Positions 30,351-38,379 of a DNA stretch of 64,000 nt are shown in pieces. Within the stretch, counting starts at the first letter, position 1, and every line of letters begins with the position of its first letter. Source of the stretch: Secundilactobacillus yichangensis (GTDB lineage Bacteria > Bacillota > Bacilli > Lactobacillales > Lactobacillaceae); contig NZ_BOLK01000004.1 of the NCBI RefSeq assembly GCF_016861565.1, forward strand, positions 62,001 through 126,000, given 5' to 3'. Made by a program: the position numbers and the translations under genes. The notes below the pieces were generated by a model. The model was given only the letters and a program-made list of their open reading frames with translations. It was not told where the DNA came from and did not search any database.

Positions 30351-31229
30351 ATGAACAATGATGTGCAACTGGTCATTATTTCTGGAATGAGCGGTGCTGG
30401 TAAAACAGTTGCCATGCAGGCCTTTGAAGATCTAGGGTATTTTTGTATCGACAATATGCCGCCGTCGTTAATGAATAAGTTCTGGGAGCTGGTTCGAGAA
30501 ACTGGCAAAATCAAAAAAGTAGCCGTCGTCATTGATTTACGTGCAAAAGCGTTTTACGACGAAATTGTGCAGATGACGGATGATATATCAAACCTGAATC
30601 GGTCAGATGCCGCCCAAATCGTCTTTTTGGACGCGGACGATGAGACGCTGGTTTCCCGCTATAAAGAAACTAGACGCTCACACCCGCTGGCTCGTAATGG
30701 CCGTGTGGTGGATGGCATTAAAGAGGAACGTAAACTGCTGGCGCCGCTTAAGCAGGCTGCTCAATTAGTCATTAACACGACTCAGTTATCACCACGAAAA
30801 TTACGTGAAGAAATTTTTCACAATTTCGAAGCTGGGGATATTGAAAAATTCCACGTTGAGTTAATGTCATTTGGCTTTAAGTATGGTCTGCCAATCGATG
30901 CTGATATCGTGATGGATGTTCGGTTCTTACCTAATCCGTACTATCGATCAGAGCTAAAGAATCTCACTGGTTTGGATCAGCCGGTTTACGATTACGTCAT
31001 GAAACAGTCTGAAACCGAGGCCTTTTACAAGCAGTTTTTAGGTTTATTGGAGTCCATTATGCCCGGTTATAAACGGGAAGGTAAAAATAATTTAACCATT
31101 GCTATTGGCTGTACGGGTGGACAGCACCGGTCAGTGGCACTAACTGAGCGGTTGGGTAATGCACTGGGCGAAAATTATCCGGTGCACATTACTCACCGTG
31201 ACATTTCAAAGCGAAAGGAATCAAATTAA
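30351..31229 (+). CDS. rapZ: RNase adapter RapZ / nucleotide-binding protein YvcJ
   Basis: This 292-residue P-loop protein has Walker A 'GMSGAGKT' at the N-terminus ('[31 protein letters not shown]'). The family C-terminal motif '[18 protein letters not shown]' is near 250. In E. coli RapZ guides RNase E to the GlmZ sRNA; in Firmicutes the homologue YvcJ binds GTP/ATP and affects competence. It starts the conserved rapZ-yvcK-whiA operon. Confidence 0.95.
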   Translation: MNNDVQLVIISGMSGAGKTVAMQAFEDLGYFCIDNMPPSLMNKFWELVRETGKIKKVAVVIDLRAKAFYDEIVQMTDDISNLNRSDAAQIVFLDADDETLVSRYKETRRSHPLARNGRVVDGIKEERKLLAPLKQAAQLVINTTQLSPRKLREEIFHNFEAGDIEKFHVELMSFGFKYGLPIDADIVMDVRFLPNPYYRSELKNLTGLDQPVYDYVMKQSETEAFYKQFLGLLESIMPGYKREGKNNLTIAIGCTGGQHRSVALTERLGNALGENYPVHITHRDISKRKESN

Positions 31230-31231
31230 CT

Positions 31232-32242
31232 ATGATGGAAGAACGACATCGACCTAAGATCGTTGTGATTGGCGGGGGAACAGGCCTGCCAGTTATTCTT
31301 CGAAATCTTAAGGAGCAAGATGTAGACATCACTGCCGTGGTTACCGTGGCAGACGATGGTGGCTCATCTGGAATTATTCGGAACTACGTAAACGTCGTGC
31401 CGCCTGGTGATATTCGAAACGTTGTGGTTTCATTGTCACAGCTATCACCGTTGGTTCTGCAGCTGTTTCAGTACCGTTTTGACAGCAAGGATCAATTCTT
31501 TGCTGGCCACGCCCTGGGGAACTTGGTGATTGCAGCCTTATCCGAAATGAAGCACGGCATCTTTGATGCAGTTCAGGAACTCTGCGACATCATGCAGGTT
31601 GATGGTCACATCTATCCGGCTGCTAATGAGCCGCTGGAGCTTAACGCAGAATTCTCGGATGGCACCACAATGACTGGGGAGTCTGAAATCACGGCTGCTC
31701 ATAAGCTGATTAAGCACGTGTGGGTCACCTCCAGCACGCATAAGGACGTTGCACCGCAAGCGGTTGATGAAGTGATCGATGCAATTATGGATGCTGACCA
31801 GATTGTTTTGGGACCTGGTAGTCTATTTACCAGTATTTTGCCTAACTTAATGATTGGCAACGTCGGCGATGCGCTAAGAAAAACGCAGGCGGAAGTCGTT
31901 TATATCTGTAATATCATGACTCAAAAGGGTGAAACGGAAAAGTTCACCGATGCTGATCACGTTCGGGTGCTGAACCAGCATTTAAAACAAAACGTGATCA
32001 ACACTGTTTTAGTGAACACTCAAAAAGTACCAGATGAATATATTGATTACCAGCGCTGGAACGAAATGTCACGTCAGGTGGTTCATGATTTTCATGGCCT
32101 ACGCGAGCAAGGCTGCCGAGTGATTTCTGCTGATTTCTTGGAATTACGGGACAATGGTGCCTTTCATAACGGCGAACTGGTGGTTAACGAACTCATGAAC
32201 CTGTTGGGGCAGGTTACGTCGAGGTTTGCCGAGGGGAGGTAG
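31232..32242 (+). CDS. yvcK: Gluconeogenesis factor YvcK/CofD-like UDP-sugar binding protein
   Basis: This 336-residue protein has the GxGGTG-type nucleotide motif '[13 protein letters not shown]' near residue 10 and '[13 protein letters not shown]', both typical of YvcK. B. subtilis YvcK is needed for growth on gluconeogenic carbon and for cell-wall homeostasis. It starts 2 bp after rapZ and its stop abuts whiA. Confidence 0.95.
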   Translation: MMEERHRPKIVVIGGGTGLPVILRNLKEQDVDITAVVTVADDGGSSGIIRNYVNVVPPGDIRNVVVSLSQLSPLVLQLFQYRFDSKDQFFAGHALGNLVIAALSEMKHGIFDAVQELCDIMQVDGHIYPAANEPLELNAEFSDGTTMTGESEITAAHKLIKHVWVTSSTHKDVAPQAVDEVIDAIMDADQIVLGPGSLFTSILPNLMIGNVGDALRKTQAEVVYICNIMTQKGETEKFTDADHVRVLNQHLKQNVINTVLVNTQKVPDEYIDYQRWNEMSRQVVHDFHGLREQGCRVISADFLELRDNGAFHNGELVVNELMNLLGQVTSRFAEGR

Positions 32243-32247
32243 TGCCA

Positions 32248-33186
32248 ATGTCATTTGCCAGTGAAGTTAAAAAAGAACTGACAACTCTTGAAGTTCACCG
32301 TGATAACGCCAAGGCTGAATTAATTGCGCTGATCCGGATGAACGGCTCTATTGCAATTTCTAATCACCATTTTGTGCTGAATATTCAAACGGAGAATCCC
32401 GCGATTTCACGTCGTATTTATCAGCTTTTGAAGCAGTTTTACGATGTGGAAAGTGAATTAATGGTTCGCCGGAAGATGAAATTAAAGAAAAATAATCTAT
32501 ATATTGTTCGGGTGAATGAAGGAACTGAAAAAGTCCTCGCTGACCTGGGGATTTTTAAGGATGGTCAGCTTACCGAGAAGGTTTCTCCGGAACTGCTGAA
32601 AAACGACGGGCAGGTGCGTTCGTATTTACGGGGAGCCTTCTTAGCTGGCGGGTCTGTTAATAATCCGGAAACGTCACGCTATCATTTGGAAATTTACTCC
32701 GTATACGAAGACCATAATCAGATGATTGCTGAAATGATCAATCGGTATGATTTAAATGCGCGGACAACTGCCCGCCGTGGCGGTTTCATCACCTACCTCA
32801 AAGAGGGGGAGCGAATCGCTGATTTTCTCTCGCTAATTGGGGCTTCCAGCGCCATGCTGAAGTTTGAGGATGTCCGGATCATGCGCGATATGCGTAATTC
32901 GGTCAACCGCTTAGTAAACTGTGAGAATGCCAACATGGATAAGGTAGCTAATGCTTCCAGTAAACAGATTGAAAACATTGAGTTTATTCAGTCAACGGTT
33001 GGGTTGGACCAGTTACCGCCAAAATTACGTGAAGTTGCTGAAATTCGCTTAGCTAATCGCGAAGTGAGTCTGAAGGAACTTGGCGCAATGCTGCCGAGCG
33101 GATCAATTTCGAAGTCCGGTATCAACCACCGGTTACGTAAGATCAGCGATTATGCTGATAGTCTGCGAACAGCCAAGGTTGTTTAA
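32248..33186 (+). CDS. whiA: DNA-binding protein WhiA
   Basis: This 312-residue protein has an N-terminal degenerate LAGLIDADG-like domain ('[25 protein letters not shown]' near residue 130). The C-terminal helix-turn-helix is '[26 protein letters not shown]' near 275. In Firmicutes WhiA affects division and chromosome segregation. The ATG at 32248 follows GGGGAGG; the GTG at 32242 overlaps the site. It is the last gene of rapZ-yvcK-whiA. Confidence 0.95.
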   Translation: MSFASEVKKELTTLEVHRDNAKAELIALIRMNGSIAISNHHFVLNIQTENPAISRRIYQLLKQFYDVESELMVRRKMKLKKNNLYIVRVNEGTEKVLADLGIFKDGQLTEKVSPELLKNDGQVRSYLRGAFLAGGSVNNPETSRYHLEIYSVYEDHNQMIAEMINRYDLNARTTARRGGFITYLKEGERIADFLSLIGASSAMLKFEDVRIMRDMRNSVNRLVNCENANMDKVANASSKQIENIEFIQSTVGLDQLPPKLREVAEIRLANREVSLKELGAMLPSGSISKSGINHRLRKISDYADSLRTAKVV

Positions 33187-33190
33187 TCCC

Positions 33191-33253
33191 AAAAATAAAA
33201 CTAGCGCTTCAGAAAATCGATATTGATTTTCTGAAGCGCTGGTTTTATTTTTG
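33191..33253. terminator. Strong terminator after whiA
   Basis: A stem of about 25 bp (AAAATAAAACTAGCGCTTC... pairing with ...GAAGCGCTGGTTTTATTTTT) is nearly perfect and ends in a T run. Confidence 0.92.
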
Positions 33254-33326
33254 AGTACAAGAATTGGCGGCTGTTGCCGCACTACACCGGCGGATATTCA
33301 GCAGATTACACTGCAATGTTCGGTCA

Positions 33327-33357
33327 CAAAAAAGACGAGCTCATTGAGCCCGCCCTT
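33327..33357 (-). terminator. Terminator after clpP
   Basis: On the minus strand GGCGGGCTCA pairs with TGAGCTCGTC (two G-U pairs), followed by TTTTTT. Confidence 0.75.
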
Positions 33358-33374
33358 TGTTACGCGTTGAAAAA

Positions 33375-33968
33375 TTATTTACGATCTTTTGTGCTGGTCA
33401 TAATTGAATCAATCAAGCCGTAATCAACAGCTTCTTGGGCTGTCAAATAATTATCACGTTCAGTATCGGAATTGACCCGGTCAATTGGCTGACCTGAGTT
33501 TTCTGATAAGATTTCGTTGATCATCTTACGAGCTTTTAGAATTTCTTCAGCCGCAATTTCAATCTCAGTTTGTTGCCCTTGAGCACCACCTGATGGTTGG
33601 TGAATCAAGACTTGTGAGTGTGGTAATGCGAAACGCTTGCCCTTGGTACCAGAAGATGCCAGAACACTAGCCATTGAAGCAGCCATACCAGTAACGATGG
33701 TCTGGACGTCAGACTGGATAAAGTTCATGGTATCGTAAATGGCCATACCAGAAGTGATTACACCACCTGGTGAGTTGATGTAAAGGTAAATATCTTTTGT
33801 TGAATCTTGTGCATCCAGGAACAAAAGCTGAGCGATGATAGCGTTAGCCATATCGTCTTCAATCGGACCGGAAAGCATGATGATTCTATCCTTTAATAGG
33901 CGAGAGTAAATATCATAAGCACGTTCGCCGCGGGAAGATTGTTCAATAACCGTTGGGACTAAGTTCAT
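33375..33968 (-). CDS. clpP: ATP-dependent Clp protease proteolytic subunit ClpP
   Basis: This 197-residue serine peptidase forms the tetradecameric chamber used by ClpC/ClpE/ClpX. The catalytic Ser98 is in 'GMAASMAS' and His123 in 'SQVLIHQP'. The Asp follows in the C-terminal third. The length is standard. It is transcribed alone, on the minus strand, from a promoter overlapped by a perfect CtsR operator, so it should be heat- and stress-inducible. Confidence 0.97.
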   Translation of the reverse strand: MNLVPTVIEQSSRGERAYDIYSRLLKDRIIMLSGPIEDDMANAIIAQLLFLDAQDSTKDIYLYINSPGGVITSGMAIYDTMNFIQSDVQTIVTGMAASMASVLASSGTKGKRFALPHSQVLIHQPSGGAQGQQTEIEIAAEEILKARKMINEILSENSGQPIDRVNSDTERDNYLTAQEAVDYGLIDSIMTSTKDRK

Positions 33969-34026
33969 AGCTTTACAGCCTCCTTATGATCTGTAGTTTA
34001 TTAGTCGTTTTGACTAACTGATTTGT

Positions 34027-34056
34027 AGTTTAACCTAAAGGTCAAAAAAGGTCAAA
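34027..34056 (-). promoter_or_regulatory. clpP promoter with CtsR operator
   Basis: GGTCAAA-AAA-GGTCAAA at 34040-34056 is the exact tandem CtsR heptad. On the minus strand its TTGACC (34055-34050) acts as the -35, with TAAACT (34032-34027) as the -10 at 17-bp spacing. Bound CtsR would cover the -35. Confidence 0.9.
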
Positions 34057-34183
34057 CAAAATCACTCGATGGTAAAAATCATCTTGTTAGCCTTTATGCC
34101 CAAGGTTTAGGATAACATATTTTGCGTGGTGATACCCCCCGAATACCCTTATTCATTATGTTTTCAATTGGATAAAGCTAGTA

Positions 34184-34212
34184 TTGACACCAGTTTAATC
34201 GGTTATCATACT
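34184..34212 (+). promoter_or_regulatory. Promoter of the TauE/SafE gene
   Basis: A perfect -35 TTGACA (34184-34189) and CATACT (34207-34212) are 17 bp apart, 37 bp upstream of the start codon. Confidence 0.65.
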
Positions 34213-34248
34213 AGATACTAAAATCTGCTGTTTTACAGGGGGAAGTTT

Positions 34249-34965
34249 ATGACGTGGATACTGGTCTTTTTTCCGGCTTTACTGGCTGGATTGATTCAAG
34301 GCTTGACTGGTTTTGGTGCCGTCATTATTATGATGATCTTTTTCCCATCGATTTTACCAATGGCGCAGGCCGCTGGAATCGGCGGGATAATAATGCTGCT
34401 GAGTGAAATATCGCTGGTAATTCATTACCGTCAGGCCATCAAATTCAAACGGGTGCTACCTGCATTTATTGTCTATGCTGCAGTGGCAACTTGGTCCGTT
34501 CATCTGGGGCTCATATTGAATACCCATATTTTACGCATTATGTTAGGCGCGTTATTAATTGCATTATGTATTTATTTCTTGAGTTCAAAGAGCGCGGGGA
34601 GTCGTCATTATCCTTGGTACGTGGCACTTTTCTTTATGATGATTTCCGGCTTCTTTAACGGTTTATTTGGTATTGGCGGTCCTTTAATGGCGCTTTATTT
34701 TCTGTCATTATCTAAGTCAATGCCCGAATACATCGGGAACGTTCAAATCTTTTTCCTGATTGATGGCTTCTATATCACTAGTGTTAGAATTGCTAGCGGT
34801 ATTCTTGGCACTCAAATCATACCGTACGTTCTGGTTGGGATGGTGGCCGCAATTATTGGAACCATCATTGCGGCCCGCTTATCAGCAAGGTGGGATTTAG
34901 CTACGGTTAAACCATGGATCTACCGGTTCATTGGGTTAGCTGGTTTATACTATTTGATATTTTAA
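34249..34965 (+). CDS. TauE/SafE family anion permease-like membrane protein
   Basis: This 238-residue protein has about eight hydrophobic helices arranged as two repeats. Family motifs are 'GLIQGLTGFGAVIIMM' near residue 15 and 'GFFNGLFGIGGPLMALYFL' near 140. TauE/SafE proteins export sulfite, sulfoacetate or other anions; the substrate is unknown here. GGGGGAAG precedes the start. It is the last chromosomal gene before the integrated element. Confidence 0.85.
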   Translation: MTWILVFFPALLAGLIQGLTGFGAVIIMMIFFPSILPMAQAAGIGGIIMLLSEISLVIHYRQAIKFKRVLPAFIVYAAVATWSVHLGLILNTHILRIMLGALLIALCIYFLSSKSAGSRHYPWYVALFFMMISGFFNGLFGIGGPLMALYFLSLSKSMPEYIGNVQIFFLIDGFYITSVRIASGILGTQIIPYVLVGMVAAIIGTIIAARLSARWDLATVKPWIYRFIGLAGLYYLIF

Positions 34966-34970
34966 CGGGT

Positions 34971-35010
34971 GATAAAAAACAGGGTACCGTTTTTAGGTAT
35001 CCTGTTTATC
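34971..35010 (+). terminator. Terminator after the TauE/SafE gene
   Basis: CAGGGTACC pairs with GGTATCCTG, extended by GATAAA/TTTATC on the outside. Confidence 0.7.
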
Positions 35011-35175
35011 ATTATTATTGAGCCAACGTCTCTAATAGCTGTATGTTCTCCATGACCGAAAAAATAATTTAGAATTGTCGATGGTTAAGGAGAAGGAAGG
35101 GGCTAGGCGGTGACAAATTCACTTCCTGCTACACACTAAGGAAATAACTGCAGTTTTGTGATTAAAATAATACAC

Positions 35176-35228
35176 AAAAAAATCACCGATAATGCTGGTA
35201 ATTATCAGCATTGTCGGTGACCTTTTTT
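35176..35228. terminator. Bidirectional terminator left of attL; likely the original tRNA-Arg terminator
   Basis: The stem TCACCGATAATGCTG (35183-35197) pairs with CAGCATTGTCGGTGA (35206-35220). A 7-A run on the left gives UUUUUUU on the minus strand, and TTTTTT follows on the right. Before integration it would have lain just downstream of the tRNA-Arg gene. About 160 bp of unassigned sequence precedes it, in which I see no gene. Confidence 0.8.
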
Positions 35229-35240
35229 ATGAATAAGGAA

Positions 35241-35264
35241 TCTCTTATGCGCCCGGAGGGAATC
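35241..35264. repeat. attL, 24-bp core (chromosomal copy of tRNA 3' end)
   Basis: The copy reads TCTCTTATGCGCCCGG-A-GGGAATC and differs from attR by the single A at position 17. It retains the tRNA 3' sequence that would pair perfectly in the T-stem. Confidence 0.9.
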
Positions 35265-35311
35265 TAATTTATCTCGTATAAACGTTGATATAGAGCGGTT
35301 CTACCTATTGC

Positions 35312-35328
35312 TTACAGAAATTTACAGA
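35312..35328. promoter_or_regulatory. Integrase arm-type sites near attL
   Basis: There are two TTACAGA copies at 35312-35318 and 35322-35328, exactly 10 bp apart. A CGTTGATA at 35283-35290 matches, inverted, TATCAACG near attR. Confidence 0.6.
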
Positions 35329-35365
35329 GCTTTTTTCTGCAAAACAAGTAAATTTTAGTTCCAAA

Positions 35366-36538
35366 TTACAACCCCACAAAGTCAGCAAATTGTTTGGCGG
35401 TATCTTTTTTCATTTGTTCGTCAAGGTGGGTGTAAGTATTCAAAACTGTATCTAAATCACTATCACCTAATTGTAACTGGACTTGTTTTAGAGTGGCACC
35501 ACTTTCACTTAAAACCGTAGCGAGCGTGTGGCGTAATCCATGAGGTGTAATAGGCTTCAACCTCACATCATTTTTCTGAGTGTGATTTTTGTTGTATCGG
35601 TCTATAATATTGCTGAGCCACTTATTCGGTTTCATTGGACTTAACAAAGTATTTTTGGTACTTGGGAAAAGCAATTGATTTGGTTTGTCTTTGATATTAA
35701 AGCCTAAAATAAACATCTCTTGACGTTCAGCCAACAACCACTGATTCAAAATGCGTACTGTCTTCTTATCGAGGTAGAGGGTACGGTTCCCGTTAGTGGT
35801 TTTTGTTTTGCCCACCGTGTATTTGTGGTCAACAGTAAGGGTTACAGTCTTATTGATCTGAATAGAACCGGTCTTAGAATCGTAATCATTTATCTCTAAG
35901 GCCAACAACTCGCCTTTACGGGCACCAGTGACAGCCATCAGACGCAAAAAAGTGTACATTTTAGCGTTGTTGGTACAATGCTGGTCTAATTCATCAAGAA
36001 ATATCCGTAATTGCTCACGCGTCCAAAAATTATCATTTTGTTGACGTACATTTTTGGGATAAGTGACAAATTCCATTGGATTCTTTTGAATGAAATCCAA
36101 CTTCATAGCATACTTGAACACCATGCCTACATAATTGCCAACTTTACGCACATCTTTAATAGTTTCAGACAGCTTGGTAACAAAGCCTTGGCAGTAAACC
36201 ACGTTTATATCAGCTATCTTACGATGGCCGAAATAGTCAATCGCATGATGTTTGAAAATTCCTTTAACACGGGATAGGGTGCTTTCAGTAACGGTAGTCG
36301 CATAAACGGGCAGCCAAAGGTTGTATACATCTTCAAAAGTGATTTCACTATTGGAGTGAGCCATTGAATGCTGAAATTCATATTTTAAACGATCTAACAC
36401 AATGTGTGCCTCTCTTTTGGTTTTGAAGCCAGAGCGGGACACACTTTTTCTTTTACCAGTAATTTGGTTCGTACCTAAATAAGCTTGGAACTTGTAATAG
36501 GTTTTGCCTTTTTTTGAATAAGAAACAATTTCCGTCAT
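35366..36538 (-). CDS. int: Tyrosine recombinase integrase of the satellite
   Basis: This 390-residue enzyme has an N-terminal arm-binding AP2-like region ('YLGTNQITGKRKSVSRSGFKTKREA') and a SAM-like core-binding domain (about 60-170). The catalytic domain shows Arg in 'TGARKGELLAL' near 208, His-x-x-Arg in 'HGLRHTLATVL' near 335, and a Tyr in 'TVLNTYTHLD' near 370. It is read toward attL, as usual for tRNA-targeting islands. GAGAGGTAATC precedes the start. It should catalyse integration at the tRNA-Arg 3' end. Confidence 0.95.
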   Translation of the reverse strand: MTEIVSYSKKGKTYYKFQAYLGTNQITGKRKSVSRSGFKTKREAHIVLDRLKYEFQHSMAHSNSEITFEDVYNLWLPVYATTVTESTLSRVKGIFKHHAIDYFGHRKIADINVVYCQGFVTKLSETIKDVRKVGNYVGMVFKYAMKLDFIQKNPMEFVTYPKNVRQQNDNFWTREQLRIFLDELDQHCTNNAKMYTFLRLMAVTGARKGELLALEINDYDSKTGSIQINKTVTLTVDHKYTVGKTKTTNGNRTLYLDKKTVRILNQWLLAERQEMFILGFNIKDKPNQLLFPSTKNTLLSPMKPNKWLSNIIDRYNKNHTQKNDVRLKPITPHGLRHTLATVLSESGATLKQVQLQLGDSDLDTVLNTYTHLDEQMKKDTAKQFADFVGL

Positions 36539-36558
36539 TTTGATTACCTCTCTTTATC

Positions 36559-36594
36559 GCCGGTACTTGATGAGGGCAAGGCATAAATTGAGGT
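36559..36594 (+). repeat. Direct repeat copy A (GATGAGGGCAAGGC) upstream of int
   Basis: GCCGGTAC, a short gap, GATGAGGGCAAGGC and ATTGAGG occur in the same order at 37771-37804, and a 12-bp core occurs inverted at 47882-47893. The position is just upstream of the int start. Confidence 0.65.
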
Positions 36595-36613
36595 ATGTAT
36601 TTAGATTGACGGG

Positions 36614-37120
36614 TTAATTATTTTGATCATCTCGAATTTGATTTATTTGTTCGAGTAGTTGTTTAAACTGGTCAACCAATTCAGACTGATTGACACTTTT
36701 GCCATCTTCTAAATGGTCGAAGTCGGTTAAAGCGTCTAGTTTAGTAATGATATTACTTAGTAATTCACTGGCTTTCGCGAATGAGCCGAGGCTTTGCAAT
36801 GTATACAGAAATGAATCTAAATTAAGCCGTTCTCTTTCATCAAGATTACGAGGATCCTTAATTACTTTCATAATATGTTTAGTAATCTCTAATGCCACAT
36901 CGCTAATTGGTGTTGGTTCGTCTGATATTCCCTGTAAGTAAGGTACGGACACACCAAAAAAATCAGCTAATAATTTCCAAGTATCCACTGGTAGTTTTGG
37001 ATAGCCTTCTCGAGAATCTCTTTCCCAGTTGCTGAGATTTTGGTTAGACGTGCCGATTACGGCAGCAACAGCCCGTAACGAAGCACCGTTTTGTTCACGA
37101 ACTTTTTTCAAACGATTCAT
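36614..37120 (-). CDS. XRE-family CI-like repressor of the satellite
   Basis: This 168-residue protein has an N-terminal helix-turn-helix (residues 3-65, 'VREQNGASLRAVAAVIGTSNQNLSNWERD'). The C-terminal region is helical, without the S24 peptidase Ser/Lys pair expected of a RecA-cleaved repressor. The start ATG at 37120 follows AGAGGTG. It is divergent from a Cro-like gene across three operators. Lack of a cleavage domain fits an island induced by a helper-phage protein rather than by the SOS response; that is inference. Confidence 0.85.
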   Translation of the reverse strand: MNRLKKVREQNGASLRAVAAVIGTSNQNLSNWERDSREGYPKLPVDTWKLLADFFGVSVPYLQGISDEPTPISDVALEITKHIMKVIKDPRNLDERERLNLDSFLYTLQSLGSFAKASELLSNIITKLDALTDFDHLEDGKSVNQSELVDQFKQLLEQINQIRDDQNN

Positions 37121-37142
37121 GGAAATCACCTCTTTAATTTTT

Positions 37143-37171
37143 ATTATAAATGAAAAATAAATATTTGGCAA
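37143..37171 (-). promoter_or_regulatory. Leftward promoter of the repressor gene
   Basis: On the minus strand TTGCCA (37171-37166) and TATAAT (37148-37143) are spaced 17 bp. The -35 lies within operator O1. Confidence 0.75.
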
Positions 37172-37244
37172 AATAATTTGGCGAATATGGTTGACTTGCA
37201 AAAATAATTTGGCTAAAATGTATTTGTAGCAAAAATATTTTGGC
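37167..37244. promoter_or_regulatory. Three operator repeats O1-O3 of the CI/Cro switch
   Basis: Imperfect palindromes GGCAAAATAATTTGGC (37167-37182), GCAAAAATAATTTGGC (37198-37213) and GCAAAAATATTTTGGC (37229-37244) start exactly 31 bp apart, about three helical turns. O1 covers the leftward -35 and O2 fills the spacer of the rightward promoter. Confidence 0.85.
37191..37219 (+). promoter_or_regulatory. Rightward early promoter of the satellite
   Basis: TTGACT (37191-37196) and TAAAAT (37214-37219) are spaced 17 bp, with operator O2 exactly occupying the spacer. Confidence 0.8.
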
Positions 37245-37267
37245 AATATAGTTTGGAGATGATAAAA

Positions 37268-37462
37268 ATGCCAGTGGTATCAGATGTGATGATAAATGCA
37301 ATTAGACGCAAACGTGGGGAATTAAATCTCAACGTTGAACAATTATCGAAGGAAACAGGCGTAAGTAGATGGACATTGGATGACTTACTCAAAGATAAGA
37401 GGTCGAAAGTTCAGAATCGAACCATGCACCGTTTAAATGATTGGCTCTACAAACAGGTTTGA
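37268..37462 (+). CDS. Small Cro-like helix-turn-helix protein
   Basis: This 64-residue protein has the HTH pattern 'NLNVEQLSKETGVSRWTLDDLLKDKR' in the middle. The ATG at 37268 is 9 bases after GGAG; a TTG at 37253 would overlap that site. As the first gene of the rightward operon, divergent from the CI-like repressor, it is in the position of Cro. Confidence 0.82.
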   Translation: MPVVSDVMINAIRRKRGELNLNVEQLSKETGVSRWTLDDLLKDKRSKVQNRTMHRLNDWLYKQV

Positions 37463-37482
37463 ATATGGAGAGGTGAAAAGAT

Positions 37483-37761
37483 ATGGCAACAGTAAACATG
37501 GAGCTACCTGAGGATTTCACTCGTGGACTTACGGAGACTATTAAACAATCCGCTCTGGAAGCTTTTGGCGAAGTAAAAGAACGAGCAACAACGTATCCCG
37601 AATACATGACGATTAATCAGGCTTGTGAATATCTCAATGTATCGCGGAGTACATTGAACTCGAAATTTATCCCCGCTGGGTTACACATCGTACAGATTGA
37701 AACGTTGATGCGAGTCAGCAAGACCGAATGCAATCGCTTTATGGCAGAAAATCAAATTTGA
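37483..37761 (+). CDS. Excisionase-like HTH protein
   Basis: This 92-residue protein has a MerR/AlpA-type winged-helix motif ('YMTINQACEYLNVSRSTLNSKFIPAGLHIVQIETLMRVSKTECNRFM') in its C-terminal half. Such small proteins serve as excisionases or as activators of int in satellites and prophages. It follows the Cro-like gene by 20 bp and precedes repeat copy B. The exact role is inference. Confidence 0.75.
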   Translation: MATVNMELPEDFTRGLTETIKQSALEAFGEVKERATTYPEYMTINQACEYLNVSRSTLNSKFIPAGLHIVQIETLMRVSKTECNRFMAENQI

Positions 37762-37770
37762 TTTGAATAA

Positions 37771-37804
37771 GCCGGTACCAATGATGAGGGCAAGGCGATT
37801 GAGG
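37771..37804 (+). repeat. Direct repeat copy B (GATGAGGGCAAGGC)
   Basis: This is a second copy of the composite repeat GCCGGTAC ... GATGAGGGCAAGGC ... ATTGAGG, placed 9 bp after the stop of the excisionase-like gene. Confidence 0.65.
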
Positions 37805-37830
37805 GTTACATTTTTGAAAGGGTGTACACG

Positions 37831-37938
37831 ATGGACATTTTTGATTTATTACTACTCGGTTGTTTGGCAAGTCTCACCTTGGGCATGTTTGTGGGTTCGT
37901 TACTGCACCTTCAAATCACGATCAAGCGAGGCAAATGA
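37831..37938 (+). CDS. Very small membrane protein (35 residues)
   Basis: It encodes M-D-I-F-D followed by one strongly hydrophobic helix (LLLLGCLASLTLGMFVGSLL) and a basic tail. Upstream GAAAGGGTG gives a fair ribosome binding site. Single-helix proteins of this size (for example the DUF3789 type) are common in prophage early regions of lactobacilli. The function is unknown. The overlapping longer frame at 37763-37984 is not credible. Confidence 0.6.
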   Translation: MDIFDLLLLGCLASLTLGMFVGSLLHLQITIKRGK

Positions 37939-38026
37939 TATGAATAAATTTAGACACAAAAAAAGTTCGCACACCGGCAAGTGAAGGCGAACTTGATTAG
38001 CCACTTTATAGAAAGAGGTCTTACTA

Positions 38027-38374
38027 ATGACATTTTACCAAAAAATAACCGATTACGGAAGTATCGGAGCAGAGTTGTATCACAACATTGCCATGCTTCA
38101 AGCCGCAGCGTTAAGTATTGAAGATTTGCACGGCGCGGTTACTCAATTAAAAGATAATCGGAATCCAGAGAGTGAAAGTCGAGTGGTCAACGCTGCTGGC
38201 CATTCTGTTCTCGCTATTGCTGAATGTTTAGATCAAGTCATAGCAAACTTGATTGGTTTAAATGCACAGGCGGAAAAGCTCGACAAGATTCACTTATATG
38301 ATTCAGATAACAAAACATACAAATTAAAGGAAGCCAATAATTCCACGAGTGAACAAACTGATGGAGAGGGCTGA
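38027..38374 (+). CDS. Hypothetical satellite early protein
   Basis: I do not recognise this 115-residue protein. It is mostly helical and acidic, with a central 'SRVVNAAGHSVLAIAECLDQVIANLIGLNAQAEKL' helix. AAAGAGG precedes the start. It lies immediately upstream of the primase-helicase, which starts 6 bases after its stop, so a replication accessory role is possible but unsupported. Confidence 0.75.
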   Translation: MTFYQKITDYGSIGAELYHNIAMLQAAALSIEDLHGAVTQLKDNRNPESESRVVNAAGHSVLAIAECLDQVIANLIGLNAQAEKLDKIHLYDSDNKTYKLKEANNSTSEQTDGEG

Positions 38375-38379
38375 TTTAA

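Noticed and set aside
37763-37984. 73-codon frame overlapping the small membrane protein
   Set aside because: Composition is not protein-like and a better 35-residue frame with a ribosome binding site and membrane helix lies in another frame.
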